From an uncultured Mycoplasmatota bacterium (GTDB lineage: Bacteria > Bacillota_I > Bacilli_A > RF39 > UBA660): a DNA stretch of 64,000 nt. Positions 52,873 through 62,688 of the stretch are shown here, in pieces. How positions within the stretch are numbered: the first letter of the stretch is position 1; each line of letters starts with the position of its first letter. Under the pieces are notes generated by a model. It saw nothing but the letters and a program-made list of their open reading frames with translations. It did not search any database and was not told where the DNA came from. The DNA is taken from contig URWD01000001.1 in the NCBI GenBank assembly GCA_900551525.1, positions 1 to 64,000 of the forward strand, written 5' to 3'. The position numbers and the translations under genes are program-made.

Positions 52873-53520
52873 ATGCAAATATTTACAGTATTATTTAGAA
52901 CTATTTTCTTTTATTTTTTTGTTCTTATTGCTTATCGTATTATGGGCAAAAGAGAAATAGGGCAACTTGGAGTAATAGATTTAATTGTGTCTATACTAAT
53001 CGCAGAACTAGTAGCTATTAGCATTGAAGAATTTAAACAACCTATGGCTTATACCGTTATACCTATTACTTGTTTAGTTATTCTTGAAGTTTTATTTGCA
53101 TTTATTTCTATTAAATCAAGAAAGTTTAGAACCATATTTGATGGCAAACCATCTCTCATTATAGTAAATGGTAAAATAAATTATAAAGAAATGGTAAAAC
53201 AAAGATACTCTTTAGATGATCTACTTGTTTCTTTAAGACAAAAAGAAATCAGAGATATAGATATGGTCGAATATGCGTTTTTAGAACCAAATGGAGAGTT
53301 GTCAGTATTTAAATATAACTTTTTTAAACTTAAAAGTCCTTATCCACAGGCTTTAATACTTGATGGACAGCTTCAAACTAAAGTCCTTAAATATATTAAA
53401 AAAACACCAGAATGGGTAGAAGAAGAACTATCAAAAAATAATTTATTTATAAAAGATATTTTTTATGCCTTTTATAAAAATAATAAAATATTTATTATTA
53501 AGAAAACAGATGTAAATTAA
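52873..53520 (+). CDS. DUF421 family protein (YetF/YrbG-like)
   Basis: 215 residues. Three membrane helices in the first 75 residues (YRIMGKREIGQLGVIDLIVS, ILIAELVAI..E), then two soluble beta/alpha units: FDGKPSLIIVNGKINYKEMV, RYSLDDLLVSLRQKEIRDID and VEYAFLEPNGELSVF. Members in Bacillus include spore membrane proteins linked to germination (YetF, YdfS-type proteins). GGTGAT precedes the ATG. A terminator follows. Confidence 0.88.
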   Translation: MQIFTVLFRTIFFYFFVLIAYRIMGKREIGQLGVIDLIVSILIAELVAISIEEFKQPMAYTVIPITCLVILEVLFAFISIKSRKFRTIFDGKPSLIIVNGKINYKEMVKQRYSLDDLLVSLRQKEIRDIDMVEYAFLEPNGELSVFKYNFFKLKSPYPQALILDGQLQTKVLKYIKKTPEWVEEELSKNNLFIKDIFYAFYKNNKIFIIKKTDVN

Positions 53521-53584
53521 TAATAGCACATAAAAATAAAATGACCATAAAATATAGTACATTATATAATGTTTAGATAGAATT

Positions 53585-53608
53585 AAGAAAGAGCTCTTTC
53601 TTTTTCTT
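53585..53608 (+). terminator. Terminator after the DUF421 gene
   Basis: AAGAAAGAG (53585-53593) pairs with CTCTTTCTT (53594-53602); the centre must open to form a loop. T residues follow. Confidence 0.6.
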
Positions 53609-53640
53609 TTTAAAAATGATATACTTAAGTAGTGATTAAT

Positions 53641-54573
53641 ATGAATTATTTAATAAGTGCTGAAAGTTATAGAATCATAGATGATGAAATTAAGAAAATG
53701 GTTAAAGGTAATAACTATATTCTTTTTAATGCAAATAGGTGTACAATTAAAGAAATAATTGAGGAAGCTTCTTATTTTAGTTTAGATGATAGTAAAAAAT
53801 GGATTGTTGTATCAAATGCTGATTTTTTTGGTACTGGTAAAATAAGTGAAAGTGATAATGAACTTTTGAGTAAATATTTAGAAAATTCAAATGAAACTAC
53901 TAATATTATTTTTACGACATTAAATGGAATTGATTTAAGAAAAAAGATTGTAAAAAGTATAAAAAACAAAGGTTCTATAATTAATATTCCCAAGATGGAT
54001 AAAAGAAATATTAATAGTACTTTAACAAGTTATTTGAAAAACTATGATTATAGCATTGATTATAAAACACTTAATTATATAATGGATAATTCTTATAATA
54101 ATTTAGATATAATGTTTAATGAACTTGATAAAATTATGATATATTATGGTTTTCCATGTACAATCAAATATAATGATGTATTAAATATAGTAGGGGAAGA
54201 AAAAACAAATAATAATTTTGCTTTTGTAAATGCTGTAATTGAAAAAAATTTAAAATTATCTTTGAAAATACTTAAATCATTAAAAATATATAAAGTAGAA
54301 CCAACTGTTTTGGTTTCACTTTTAGCTAGAGAATATCGTCTTATGTATTATGTTAAAAATTTATATAATAAAATGAGTATGAGTGATATTATGAGTTATC
54401 TTTCTCTAGCAGATTGGCAAATAAATAAATTCTATACAAATTCTAGTAAATTTTCTAACAAAGAACTACTCGGAAATTTAGTTAAATTATGTGATATAGA
54501 TTTAAATATTAAAAAGGGTGTATATGATAAGGATATAAGCTTGTATGGCTTCTTAATGGATGCTTGTAGTTAG
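53641..54573 (+). CDS. holA: DNA polymerase III delta subunit
   Basis: 310 residues from the ATG at 53641 (AGTGAT upstream). Pattern of HolA/YqeN: SKKWIVVSNADFFG, TTLNGIDLRKKIVKSIKNKG, NNLDIMFNELDKIMIYYG and a C-terminal LLAREYRLMYYVKNL. Delta opens the beta clamp in the clamp loader. The dnaE and polC genes lie 0.9 kb downstream, so this end is a replication cluster. Confidence 0.85.
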   Translation: MNYLISAESYRIIDDEIKKMVKGNNYILFNANRCTIKEIIEEASYFSLDDSKKWIVVSNADFFGTGKISESDNELLSKYLENSNETTNIIFTTLNGIDLRKKIVKSIKNKGSIINIPKMDKRNINSTLTSYLKNYDYSIDYKTLNYIMDNSYNNLDIMFNELDKIMIYYGFPCTIKYNDVLNIVGEEKTNNNFAFVNAVIEKNLKLSLKILKSLKIYKVEPTVLVSLLAREYRLMYYVKNLYNKMSMSDIMSYLSLADWQINKFYTNSSKFSNKELLGNLVKLCDIDLNIKKGVYDKDISLYGFLMDACS

Positions 54574-54603
54574 AAAAAGGAACTGATTTTCAGTTTCTTT
54601 TTC
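54574..54603. terminator. Bidirectional terminator after holA
   Basis: AAAAAGGAACTGA (54574-54586) pairs with TCAGTTTCTTTTT (54590-54602). It also ends the convergent gene. Confidence 0.75.
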
Positions 54604-55381
54604 TTAATAATAATTTAGCAGTATTTTCTTTTTGACTTGCTAAGTCTTTGTAATTATCTTCATCAATTGGAAAACCAATATAAAGATTTTCATCTAATGT
54701 ATTATTTGTTGTGGCAGCATTTATTTTATACATTAATTCTTCTTCAGTATCTACATTTCTTCCTTCATTTGCTAAATGTAAATTATATTTATTTAAATAT
54801 TTGAATACTGGACATCTGAGTATGCCTTTTTCGTAACTATATCCTTGTAAAAGTGCTGAAACAATTTCATAATTTATATAATTTTCAAGTGTTTCTTTAT
54901 CTTTTATTGAAAGCCAATTTGCTAAATTGCTTATTTGATTTACAGCATCAATTCTAGCCATTCTGCTACATAAGTCTATGGCAGTTGTTTTAAAATGCTC
55001 ATGTAAATAAATAAGATAAGATGTAACATCATTGTGCTTTTTTGCTTTTTGACATATTTCATTACATACTTCTAGTATATAAGTTAAAACTTTTAAATTG
55101 TATATGTTTATAGTATCACTTTTATTAAAAAAGTTTTCTACAACTCTTTTTGTATCCATGCCACTTTTAATATATAATGTTTTGCTGTTTTCATCAAACA
55201 TAGGTATTTCAAATAAAATGGCATTTTCACCAATGACGATATCATCAACTTCTCTTTGACATCTTCTTTTTTCAAGAATAATCTTAACAGCGGTTTTAAT
55301 AAAATTTTCATCTGCTAATAATCCTTTTTTTTCATATTCTTTTAGTAATTTTAATAATTCATAATTTAATAATATTTCCAT
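54590..55381 (-). CDS. Hypothetical protein, 263 residues
   Basis: No membrane segment. Helical N-terminus (LLNYELLKLLKEYEKKGLLA, DENFIKTAVKIILEKRR), a short beta part and a longer helical part (NLKVLTYILEVCNEICQKAK, YLIYLHEHFKTTAIDLCSRM). HEHF superficially resembles a zinc motif, but HExxH is not met. I do not recognise the family. It lies convergent to holA. Confidence 0.55.
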   Translation of the reverse strand: MEILLNYELLKLLKEYEKKGLLADENFIKTAVKIILEKRRCQREVDDIVIGENAILFEIPMFDENSKTLYIKSGMDTKRVVENFFNKSDTINIYNLKVLTYILEVCNEICQKAKKHNDVTSYLIYLHEHFKTTAIDLCSRMARIDAVNQISNLANWLSIKDKETLENYINYEIVSALLQGYSYEKGILRCPVFKYLNKYNLHLANEGRNVDTEEELMYKINAATTNNTLDENLYIGFPIDEDNYKDLASQKENTAKLLLRKRN

Positions 55382-55501
55382 CCTTCACACTTCCTAGATT
55401 TGATTATATCACTTCTTAGAAAATCAGTAAATAAAAATACATAAAACTACTTAAATAAATTATAAATACGTGTTATAATCTACTTATAAGGAGATGCCAA
55501 G

Positions 55502-58339
55502 ATGTACATACCACTTAAAGTAACAACTGATTATACATTATTAAAAAGTTTAATTAAAGTTCCAAATTTAATTAGTTTTTTAAGTGAAAAGAATATTGAT
55601 GTATGTGGAATATGTGATGAAAATTTATATGGCGTTCTTGAGTTTTATTATGCTTGTAAGAAAAATAATATAAAACCAATTGTAGGTTTAGATGTAATAA
55701 TAGATGATTTAAATATATATTTGTATGCTATGAATTTTGATGGTTATAAAAATTTACTTAAGATTCATACTTTAAAAGAAAAAAATGAACTTATATTAGA
55801 TGATTTAAGTGTATATAAAGATAGTATTTTGTGTATAGTGCCTTTTAAAAGTAAAGAGTTATTTGATAAATTAAAGTTTTTTAATAACCTTTATATAAGT
55901 TACAATAACTCTTTAGAAAGATTAAATGCTTTAACAATAACAAGTAATGTATTATATATAAATGATTTAAAAGCTTTAAAGAAAGATGATGTTTTATTTT
56001 TTGCATATCTTGATAAATTAAGAAAAGAAGAAGTAGGGATGTATGAACAAAATTATTATTTTGTGCCTGAAATAGATTTGGGTAAGATAGATGAAGTAGT
56101 TAGTTTATTAAATTTGGAATTAAAGTTTAATAAAAAGTATATTCCTAAATATAAGGATGATATTGACTCTTCTTCATTTTTACATGATTTATGTTTTAAA
56201 GGTCTAACTAAAAGATTAAATGGTAAAGTACCTGATATATATTTAAAAAGATTAAATTATGAACTAAAAATAATTAATGAAATGGGATTTGTAGATTATT
56301 TTTTAATTGTTTATGATTATGTTTTATATGCTAAAAGGCATGATATTTTAGTGGGACCAGGTCGGGGATCTGCGGCTGGGTCTTTGGTTAGTTATTCTAT
56401 TGGTATAACTGAAATTGATCCTTTGAAGTATAATTTATTGTTTGAAAGATTTTTAAATCCCGAAAGAGTTACAATGCCTGATATCGATGTGGATTTTGAT
56501 GCTTTAAAAAGAGAAGAAATAATTGAGTATGTCAGAAATAGATATGGTGATAAAAATGTAGCTTTAGGTCTTACTTTTACAACTTTAAAAAGTAAGTTAG
56601 TTCTTAGAGAAATTGGTAAATTATTAAAAATTAATGATACACTTCTTGATAATTTTATTAAATGTATAAATGGTAATATTTGTTTAAAAGATAATTTAAC
56701 AAATGAAAATATTAAAAAGTATTTAAATAATTATAATGAACTTAAGAAGCTTTATAATATATCAATGCATTTAGAAGGTTTAAAGAAAAATACTTCAACT
56801 CATGCTGCAGGTGTAGTAATATCAAGCATTAATTTAGATGAAATAATACCTATTCATTATGAAAATAATACTTTAATTACTGGTGTAACAATGGATTATC
56901 TAGAAAGCATTGGACTCTTAAAAATGGACTTTTTAGCTCTTAAAAATTTAACTACCATAAAAAATATATTAGATGAAGTAGGCAAAGAAGCTTTAAAAAA
57001 TATCGATTTAAATGATAAAGCAGTACTAAATTTATTTTGCACTGGAAAAACTGAAGGAATATTTCAATTTGAAACAAGTCTTATGAGAAATTTAATTAGA
57101 AAACTAAAACCTAGTTCTTTTAATGACTTAGTAGCATCACTTGCTTTAGGAAGACCTGGTGCTTTAGAAGAAGCTGATGAATATATTGCCAGAAAAAATG
57201 GTAAGAAAGAAATTACATATATTCATAAAGATTTAGAACCAATATTAAAAGATACTTATGGAATAATTTTATATCAAGAACAGATTATTGCTATTCTAGG
57301 TAAAATTGGTGGTTATTCTCTTGCAGAAGCTGACATAATAAGAAGAGCTATTTCTAAGAAAAAAGAAAGTGTTATTAATGCAGAAAAAGAAAAATTTATA
57401 AATGGTGCAATAGGTAAAGGCTATGATAGAAGTGTTGCAACTTTAATTTATGATTTGATAGTTAAATTTGCAAGTTATGGTTTTAATAAAGCTCATTCAG
57501 TTGCTTATGCTCGTATAAGTTATGATATGGCATATTTAAAAGTAAAATATCCAGAATACTTTATTATAGAAATGATTAATAATAAAGATAATGAAAAGTT
57601 TGCTAAATTAGTTTTGTTTTTAAAAAATAAAGGTATAAAACTTGAAAAACCAGATGTGAATTTAAGTCATAATAAGTTTTATATAAGTGGAAAAGAGTTA
57701 ATAATGCCACTTTGGCAAATTAAAGGTATTCCAGAAAACTTGAGTGAGAAAATAATAGAAAATAGAAAAGATGGATACACTGATTTTTTTGACTTTGTTT
57801 GTAAGAATAAGAAAATCCTTAATGAAAATATTTTAAATACTTTAATTAATGCAGAAGCTCTTAGAAGTTTTAATTTAAATGAAAGAACTTTAGTGGAAAA
57901 TATTGCCGTAGCCCTTAATTTTGCAGAAATAGATGATGAACTAATTAAGAAACCTGTTATAATTGAATTAGATGATTATAGTGATGAAGTAAAAAGAAAT
58001 AATGAACTAGAAAGCTTTGGCTATTTTATAACAAATCATCCTGCAAGTAAGTATCAAAATGTGATGAAACTTGAAATGCTAGAAAAATATTTATTTAAAA
58101 ATATTAAGTGTGTTGTTTTAGTAAATAGGATAAGTAATATTAAAACTAAGAAAAATGAAAATATGGCATTTATTAGTGCCAGTGATGAAACAGGAACATG
58201 TGATTTTACTATTTTTCCTAAGAATATGAATTTAATAAATGATTTAAAAATAGGGGATTTAGTAGAGATTAATGGAAATGTTTCAAAAAGATTTGACAAA
58301 GTAAGTATAATCGTTAATAATATAAAGAAGGTGGTTTAA
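55502..58339 (+). CDS. dnaE: DNA polymerase III alpha subunit, DnaE (short form)
   Basis: 945 residues. PHP domain at the N-terminus; palm with GPGRGSAAGS (near 285) and the catalytic MPDIDVDFD (Asp326, Asp328); GIFQFETSLMRNLIRKLKPS; helix-hairpin-helix; and a C-terminal OB domain (VVLVNRISNIKTKKNENMAF). The PHP metal residues are lost: HxH of the family is KVT here (about 6-8), and DH is DE (39-40). This short form, without a tau-binding tail, is usual in Gram-positives; it extends RNA primers before PolC. PolC starts one base after the stop. Confidence 0.93.
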   Translation: MYIPLKVTTDYTLLKSLIKVPNLISFLSEKNIDVCGICDENLYGVLEFYYACKKNNIKPIVGLDVIIDDLNIYLYAMNFDGYKNLLKIHTLKEKNELILDDLSVYKDSILCIVPFKSKELFDKLKFFNNLYISYNNSLERLNALTITSNVLYINDLKALKKDDVLFFAYLDKLRKEEVGMYEQNYYFVPEIDLGKIDEVVSLLNLELKFNKKYIPKYKDDIDSSSFLHDLCFKGLTKRLNGKVPDIYLKRLNYELKIINEMGFVDYFLIVYDYVLYAKRHDILVGPGRGSAAGSLVSYSIGITEIDPLKYNLLFERFLNPERVTMPDIDVDFDALKREEIIEYVRNRYGDKNVALGLTFTTLKSKLVLREIGKLLKINDTLLDNFIKCINGNICLKDNLTNENIKKYLNNYNELKKLYNISMHLEGLKKNTSTHAAGVVISSINLDEIIPIHYENNTLITGVTMDYLESIGLLKMDFLALKNLTTIKNILDEVGKEALKNIDLNDKAVLNLFCTGKTEGIFQFETSLMRNLIRKLKPSSFNDLVASLALGRPGALEEADEYIARKNGKKEITYIHKDLEPILKDTYGIILYQEQIIAILGKIGGYSLAEADIIRRAISKKKESVINAEKEKFINGAIGKGYDRSVATLIYDLIVKFASYGFNKAHSVAYARISYDMAYLKVKYPEYFIIEMINNKDNEKFAKLVLFLKNKGIKLEKPDVNLSHNKFYISGKELIMPLWQIKGIPENLSEKIIENRKDGYTDFFDFVCKNKKILNENILNTLINAEALRSFNLNERTLVENIAVALNFAEIDDELIKKPVIIELDDYSDEVKRNNELESFGYFITNHPASKYQNVMKLEMLEKYLFKNIKCVVLVNRISNIKTKKNENMAFISASDETGTCDFTIFPKNMNLINDLKIGDLVEINGNVSKRFDKVSIIVNNIKKVV

Positions 58340-58340
58340 A

Positions 58341-61300
58341 ATGAATGAAGAACTAAATAGATTTTTTAAAAGTATTTCTTTTGTTGATGAATTATTTAAT
58401 GAAGCAAGTTTAGATAGAGTAGTTTTAAAGAAAAATGAAAATAAATTTTATGTATATATTAAAAATACAAATGTCTTACCAATAAATAATATAAATAGAT
58501 TGTTTTTAAGTGCTTTAAGTGGTATTAATGGTGAGAAACCTTGTGAAATTATTATGAATTATGATAATGTTACACATGAAGATATAGTAAGTTATATAGA
58601 TTATTTAATTGATGATATTATTTTAAAAAGACCATCTTTAATAAGTGTAAAAAAAAGTAATATTGAAGTAGTAAATGATACAATTTATTTCCATGTTTTA
58701 AATGATTTTGAGAAAAGTGATTTAATCCATGAAGGAACAGATTTATTAAATAATTTAAAAAGATATGGTCTTGGAGATTATAAACTTGAAGTAATTATTA
58801 GTGAAGATGAAAGAAAGAATCTTCAAGAAGAAATAGAACTTGAAAAACAAAGTGTAGTATCTAAAAAAGAAGAAAGCCCAGTTATACTTGGTGTACATAA
58901 AGATGGAGAAGTTACTAAATTAAATAATATTCTTGGTGAAATGAAAAATATCATAATTGAAGTTTATATTTTTGCTAAAGAAGTAGCAGAAAGACAAGGA
59001 AAAAAAGGACCAATCTTTATTATGAATTTGAAAGTATCAGATAAAACTGATAGTTATCCGATGAAAATTGTAAGATTTAATGAAGAAGAATTTGGTATTT
59101 TAAATAAAAAACTTAATGTTGGTTCATGGTATAGAATTCATGGACATATGGAAATGGATGAATATTTACATCAAATGGTAATTAATGCTCGAAATATTGA
59201 GATTATTCCATCAAAAGATTTAACTGTTAAAGATGAAGAAGAAGAAAAGAGAGTTGAACTTCATGCACATACAATGATGAGTATGATGGATGGAGTAGTT
59301 CCAACTGCAACACTTGCTAAATTTGCTATGAAACTAGGCCATAAAGCTGTTGCTGTAACTGATCATAATTCACTTCAGGCTTATCCAGATATTTATAATG
59401 CTTTGGCTAAAGTTAATAAGGGAAAAGAAGATAAAGATAAGTTTAAAGCATTATATGGAGCAGAACTTAATATTGTTGATGTTGAATCAAATATTGTTTT
59501 TAAAAATAAAGAATATTCATTATTTGATCAAGAATATGTTGTATATGATACTGAAACTACTGGGCTTAATAGTGGTATTGATCAAATGATAGAAATCGGG
59601 GCAGTTAAAGTTAAAAATAATGAGATAATTGATAGATTTGATGAACTTATTGCGTGTCCTACACCTCTTCCAAAGATTATAACAGAACTAACTAATATTA
59701 CTGATGAAATGTTAGTAGGTAAAGATAGTGAAGAAAATGTAACAAGAAGATTCTTAGAGTTCTGTGGAGATAGGCCATTAGTTGCTCATAATGCTCAATT
59801 TGATATTTCCTTTGTTACAAGTGCATGTAAAAAATATAATTTAGGTGAGTTTAATAATACTGTTGTAGATACAATGGGACTTGCAAGAAATATGTATCCT
59901 GATTGGAGAAATCATAAGCTTTCAACACTTGTTAAAAACTTAGAAGTTGAATGGGATGAAGATAAACACCATAGAGCTGATTATGACTGTGAAGGAACAA
60001 GTAAATGTTTTTATAAAATGTTATATGAATTAAAAAGTCAAAATATTAAAACTACTTTAGATTTAGAAACTTTAGCAGACCAAGAAAATGCTATTAAATT
60101 TGCAAGACCTTTCCATTTAACTGTAATTGCTAAAAATCCAGTGGGTCTTAAAAATTTATTTAAAATTATTTCACTTGCTAATACTAAATATTTATATAAA
60201 GGAAAAGATGCTAAATTACCTAGAACCGATTTAATTAATTTGCGAGATGGCTTAATTGTTGGGAGTGGTTGTGTTAATGGTGAAGTCTTTGATAAAGGTT
60301 ATGGCATGAGTGATGACGACTTAAAAGATTTAATGAATTTTTATGATTATATTGAGGTTCAACCAGCATCCGCTTGTTCACATTTAATTGGTGAAGATAA
60401 AAAATTTCATAATACTCTTGAATATAATGGTTATATTACAAGACTTGTAAAACTTGCTAAATCGATGGGAAAACTTGTTTGTGCAACTGGTGATGTTCAT
60501 AATTTAAGGCCTGAAGATTTAATATATCGTAAAGTTATTGTTCATCAAAAAACAAATGGTAAAATACATCCTCTTAATAGACCTGATATAGAGCTACCTA
60601 ATATGTTCTTTATGACAACTAGAGAAATGCTGGATGCGTTTTCCTTCTTAGGTGATGATTTAGCTAAAGAAATAGTTGTAACAAATACTAACAAAATAGC
60701 TGATATGGTAGAACACTTGCAAATAATTAGAGATAAATTATATACTCCGGTTTTGGAAAATAGTGCCGAAGTAACTAAAGAAATGGTTTATAATAAAGCT
60801 CATGAAATATATGGTGATCCACTTCCGAAAAATATTGAAGAAAGGCTTGAAGCAGAACTTGCTGGTATCATTGGTGGGGGATATGACGTTATTTATCTTA
60901 TCGCGGAAAAACTAGTTAAAAAATCAAACGAAGATGGTTACTTTGTAGGTTCCCGTGGTTCTGTTGGTTCAAGTTTAGTTGCCACGATGATGGGAATAAC
61001 AGAAGTTAATGGTCTTCCTCCACATTATGTTTGTCCAAAATGCAAAAAATCTTATTTTGAAGATGAAAATGGAGAAAGTCTAGCTAGTCTTTATCCATCT
61101 GGCTATGATATGCCTGATAGAACTTGTGAATGTGGAAGCAAACTCAAAAAAGAAGGTCAAGATATGCCATTTGCAACATTCCTTGGATTTAAAGCGGAAA
61201 AGGTACCAGATATCGACCTTAACTTCTCTGGTGATAATCAAGCTGATGCTCATAACCATGTAAAGGTACTATTCGGTGAAGATCATGCTTATCGTGCAGG

Positions 61301-62651
61301 AACTATTTCAACTGTTGCGGAAAAAACTGCTTTTGGTTATGTAAAAGCATATTGTGAAGATAAGGGAATTATTCTAAATAATACAGAAATAGAACGTATT
61401 TCTATTGGATGTACTGGTGTTAAAAGAACAACTGGACAACATCCTGGTGGTATTATTGTTATTCCTCAATATATGGACGTATTTGATTTTACTCCATATC
61501 AATATCCAGCTGATGAACCAGATAGTACTTGGTACACAACTCACTTTGATTTCCATGCTATTCATGATAATGTTTTAAAACTAGATATTCTTGGACACGA
61601 TGATCCAACAATGCTAAGATATTTAGGAGATACAACAGGTATAAATATTAAAGAAGAAATACCATTTGATGATAAGAATATAATTAGTTTATTTACATCT
61701 CCGAAAGCTTTAGGTGTTACGGAAGAACAAATTTTATGTAAAACAGGAACTTTAGGTATTCCTGAATTTGGTACAAACTTTGCTATAAACATGCTTCTTG
61801 AAATTAAACCTACACATTTTGCAGACTTAGTTAAGATCGCCGGTTTATCTCACGGGACTAATGTATGGCAAGGAAACGTTCGTGATTTAATTGTAAATAA
61901 CGTAGCTTCATTTAATGAAGTTGTTGGTTGTCGTGATGATATAATGGTTAGTTTAATAAACTATGGTCTAGATCCATCTAGAGCCTTCAAAATATCTGAG
62001 TTTGTTCGTAAGGGAAAAGCTAAAAAAGAACCAGATACTTGGCTTGAACATGTAGCATACATGAGAGAGTTTAGTGTTCCTGAGTGGTTTATTGAGTGTT
62101 GTAGAAAGATAGAATACATGTTTCCAAAGGCTCATGCATGTGCTTATGTTATGATGGCATATCGTGTTGCATGGTTTAAAGTCTATTATCCTCTTTATTA
62201 TTATTCAGCATTCTTTAGTATAAGAAGAAGTGATTTTGATGTAAATGCTATGCTTAAAGGCTACGATGGTATTAAAAGAAGACTTATTGAAATTAAAGAA
62301 AAAGGCTTTGGAGCATCCGCTAAAGAATCTGCAGTAGGTGATACTCTAGCAGTTGCACTTGAAATGTTAGCTCGTGGTTTTACCTTTAAAAATATTGATA
62401 TAACTAAGTCACTTGCTAAAACATTTTATATTGATGAAGAAAATAAATGCTTATATTTACCATTTATGGCTGTTGATGGTCTTGGTGAAAATGTTGCAAA
62501 TAAAATTGTGGAAGAAAGAAATAAGAAACCATTCTACTGTGTTGAAGATTTTCAAATGCGTGGAAAGGTGAATCAAACAACAGTTAATGCTCTTCGTGAA
62601 CTTGGTGTTTTTGAAGGAATGCCTGAATCTGCTCAACTTAGTTTATTTTAA
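58341..62651 (+). CDS. polC: DNA polymerase III PolC (Gram-positive type)
   Basis: 1436 residues. OB domain (about 190-290), PHP with HAHTMMSMMDGV and VTDHNSLQAY kept (near 305), inserted DEDD exonuclease YDTETTG (near 402) with HNAQFD and HHRADYD, the GSRGSVGSSLVATMM palm motif, a CxxC..C.C zinc site (CPKCKK..CECGSK, near 897) and catalytic DIDLNFSGD (near 957). PolC is the main replicase. GGTGGT precedes the ATG, one base after dnaE. In most Firmicutes polC and dnaE are apart; here they are one operon. Confidence 0.96.
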   Translation: MNEELNRFFKSISFVDELFNEASLDRVVLKKNENKFYVYIKNTNVLPINNINRLFLSALSGINGEKPCEIIMNYDNVTHEDIVSYIDYLIDDIILKRPSLISVKKSNIEVVNDTIYFHVLNDFEKSDLIHEGTDLLNNLKRYGLGDYKLEVIISEDERKNLQEEIELEKQSVVSKKEESPVILGVHKDGEVTKLNNILGEMKNIIIEVYIFAKEVAERQGKKGPIFIMNLKVSDKTDSYPMKIVRFNEEEFGILNKKLNVGSWYRIHGHMEMDEYLHQMVINARNIEIIPSKDLTVKDEEEEKRVELHAHTMMSMMDGVVPTATLAKFAMKLGHKAVAVTDHNSLQAYPDIYNALAKVNKGKEDKDKFKALYGAELNIVDVESNIVFKNKEYSLFDQEYVVYDTETTGLNSGIDQMIEIGAVKVKNNEIIDRFDELIACPTPLPKIITELTNITDEMLVGKDSEENVTRRFLEFCGDRPLVAHNAQFDISFVTSACKKYNLGEFNNTVVDTMGLARNMYPDWRNHKLSTLVKNLEVEWDEDKHHRADYDCEGTSKCFYKMLYELKSQNIKTTLDLETLADQENAIKFARPFHLTVIAKNPVGLKNLFKIISLANTKYLYKGKDAKLPRTDLINLRDGLIVGSGCVNGEVFDKGYGMSDDDLKDLMNFYDYIEVQPASACSHLIGEDKKFHNTLEYNGYITRLVKLAKSMGKLVCATGDVHNLRPEDLIYRKVIVHQKTNGKIHPLNRPDIELPNMFFMTTREMLDAFSFLGDDLAKEIVVTNTNKIADMVEHLQIIRDKLYTPVLENSAEVTKEMVYNKAHEIYGDPLPKNIEERLEAELAGIIGGGYDVIYLIAEKLVKKSNEDGYFVGSRGSVGSSLVATMMGITEVNGLPPHYVCPKCKKSYFEDENGESLASLYPSGYDMPDRTCECGSKLKKEGQDMPFATFLGFKAEKVPDIDLNFSGDNQADAHNHVKVLFGEDHAYRAGTISTVAEKTAFGYVKAYCEDKGIILNNTEIERISIGCTGVKRTTGQHPGGIIVIPQYMDVFDFTPYQYPADEPDSTWYTTHFDFHAIHDNVLKLDILGHDDPTMLRYLGDTTGINIKEEIPFDDKNIISLFTSPKALGVTEEQILCKTGTLGIPEFGTNFAINMLLEIKPTHFADLVKIAGLSHGTNVWQGNVRDLIVNNVASFNEVVGCRDDIMVSLINYGLDPSRAFKISEFVRKGKAKKEPDTWLEHVAYMREFSVPEWFIECCRKIEYMFPKAHACAYVMMAYRVAWFKVYYPLYYYSAFFSIRRSDFDVNAMLKGYDGIKRRLIEIKEKGFGASAKESAVGDTLAVALEMLARGFTFKNIDITKSLAKTFYIDEENKCLYLPFMAVDGLGENVANKIVEERNKKPFYCVEDFQMRGKVNQTTVNALRELGVFEGMPESAQLSLF

Positions 62652-62652
62652 A

Positions 62653-62688
62653 AAAAACAAACTAGTCTTTGATGACTGGCTTGTTTTT
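62653..62688. terminator. Terminator after polC
   Basis: An imperfect stem from ACAAACTAGTC (62657-62667) and GACTGGCTTGT (62674-62684) has T and A runs on its sides, so it can serve polC and the convergent tmcAL. Confidence 0.7.
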
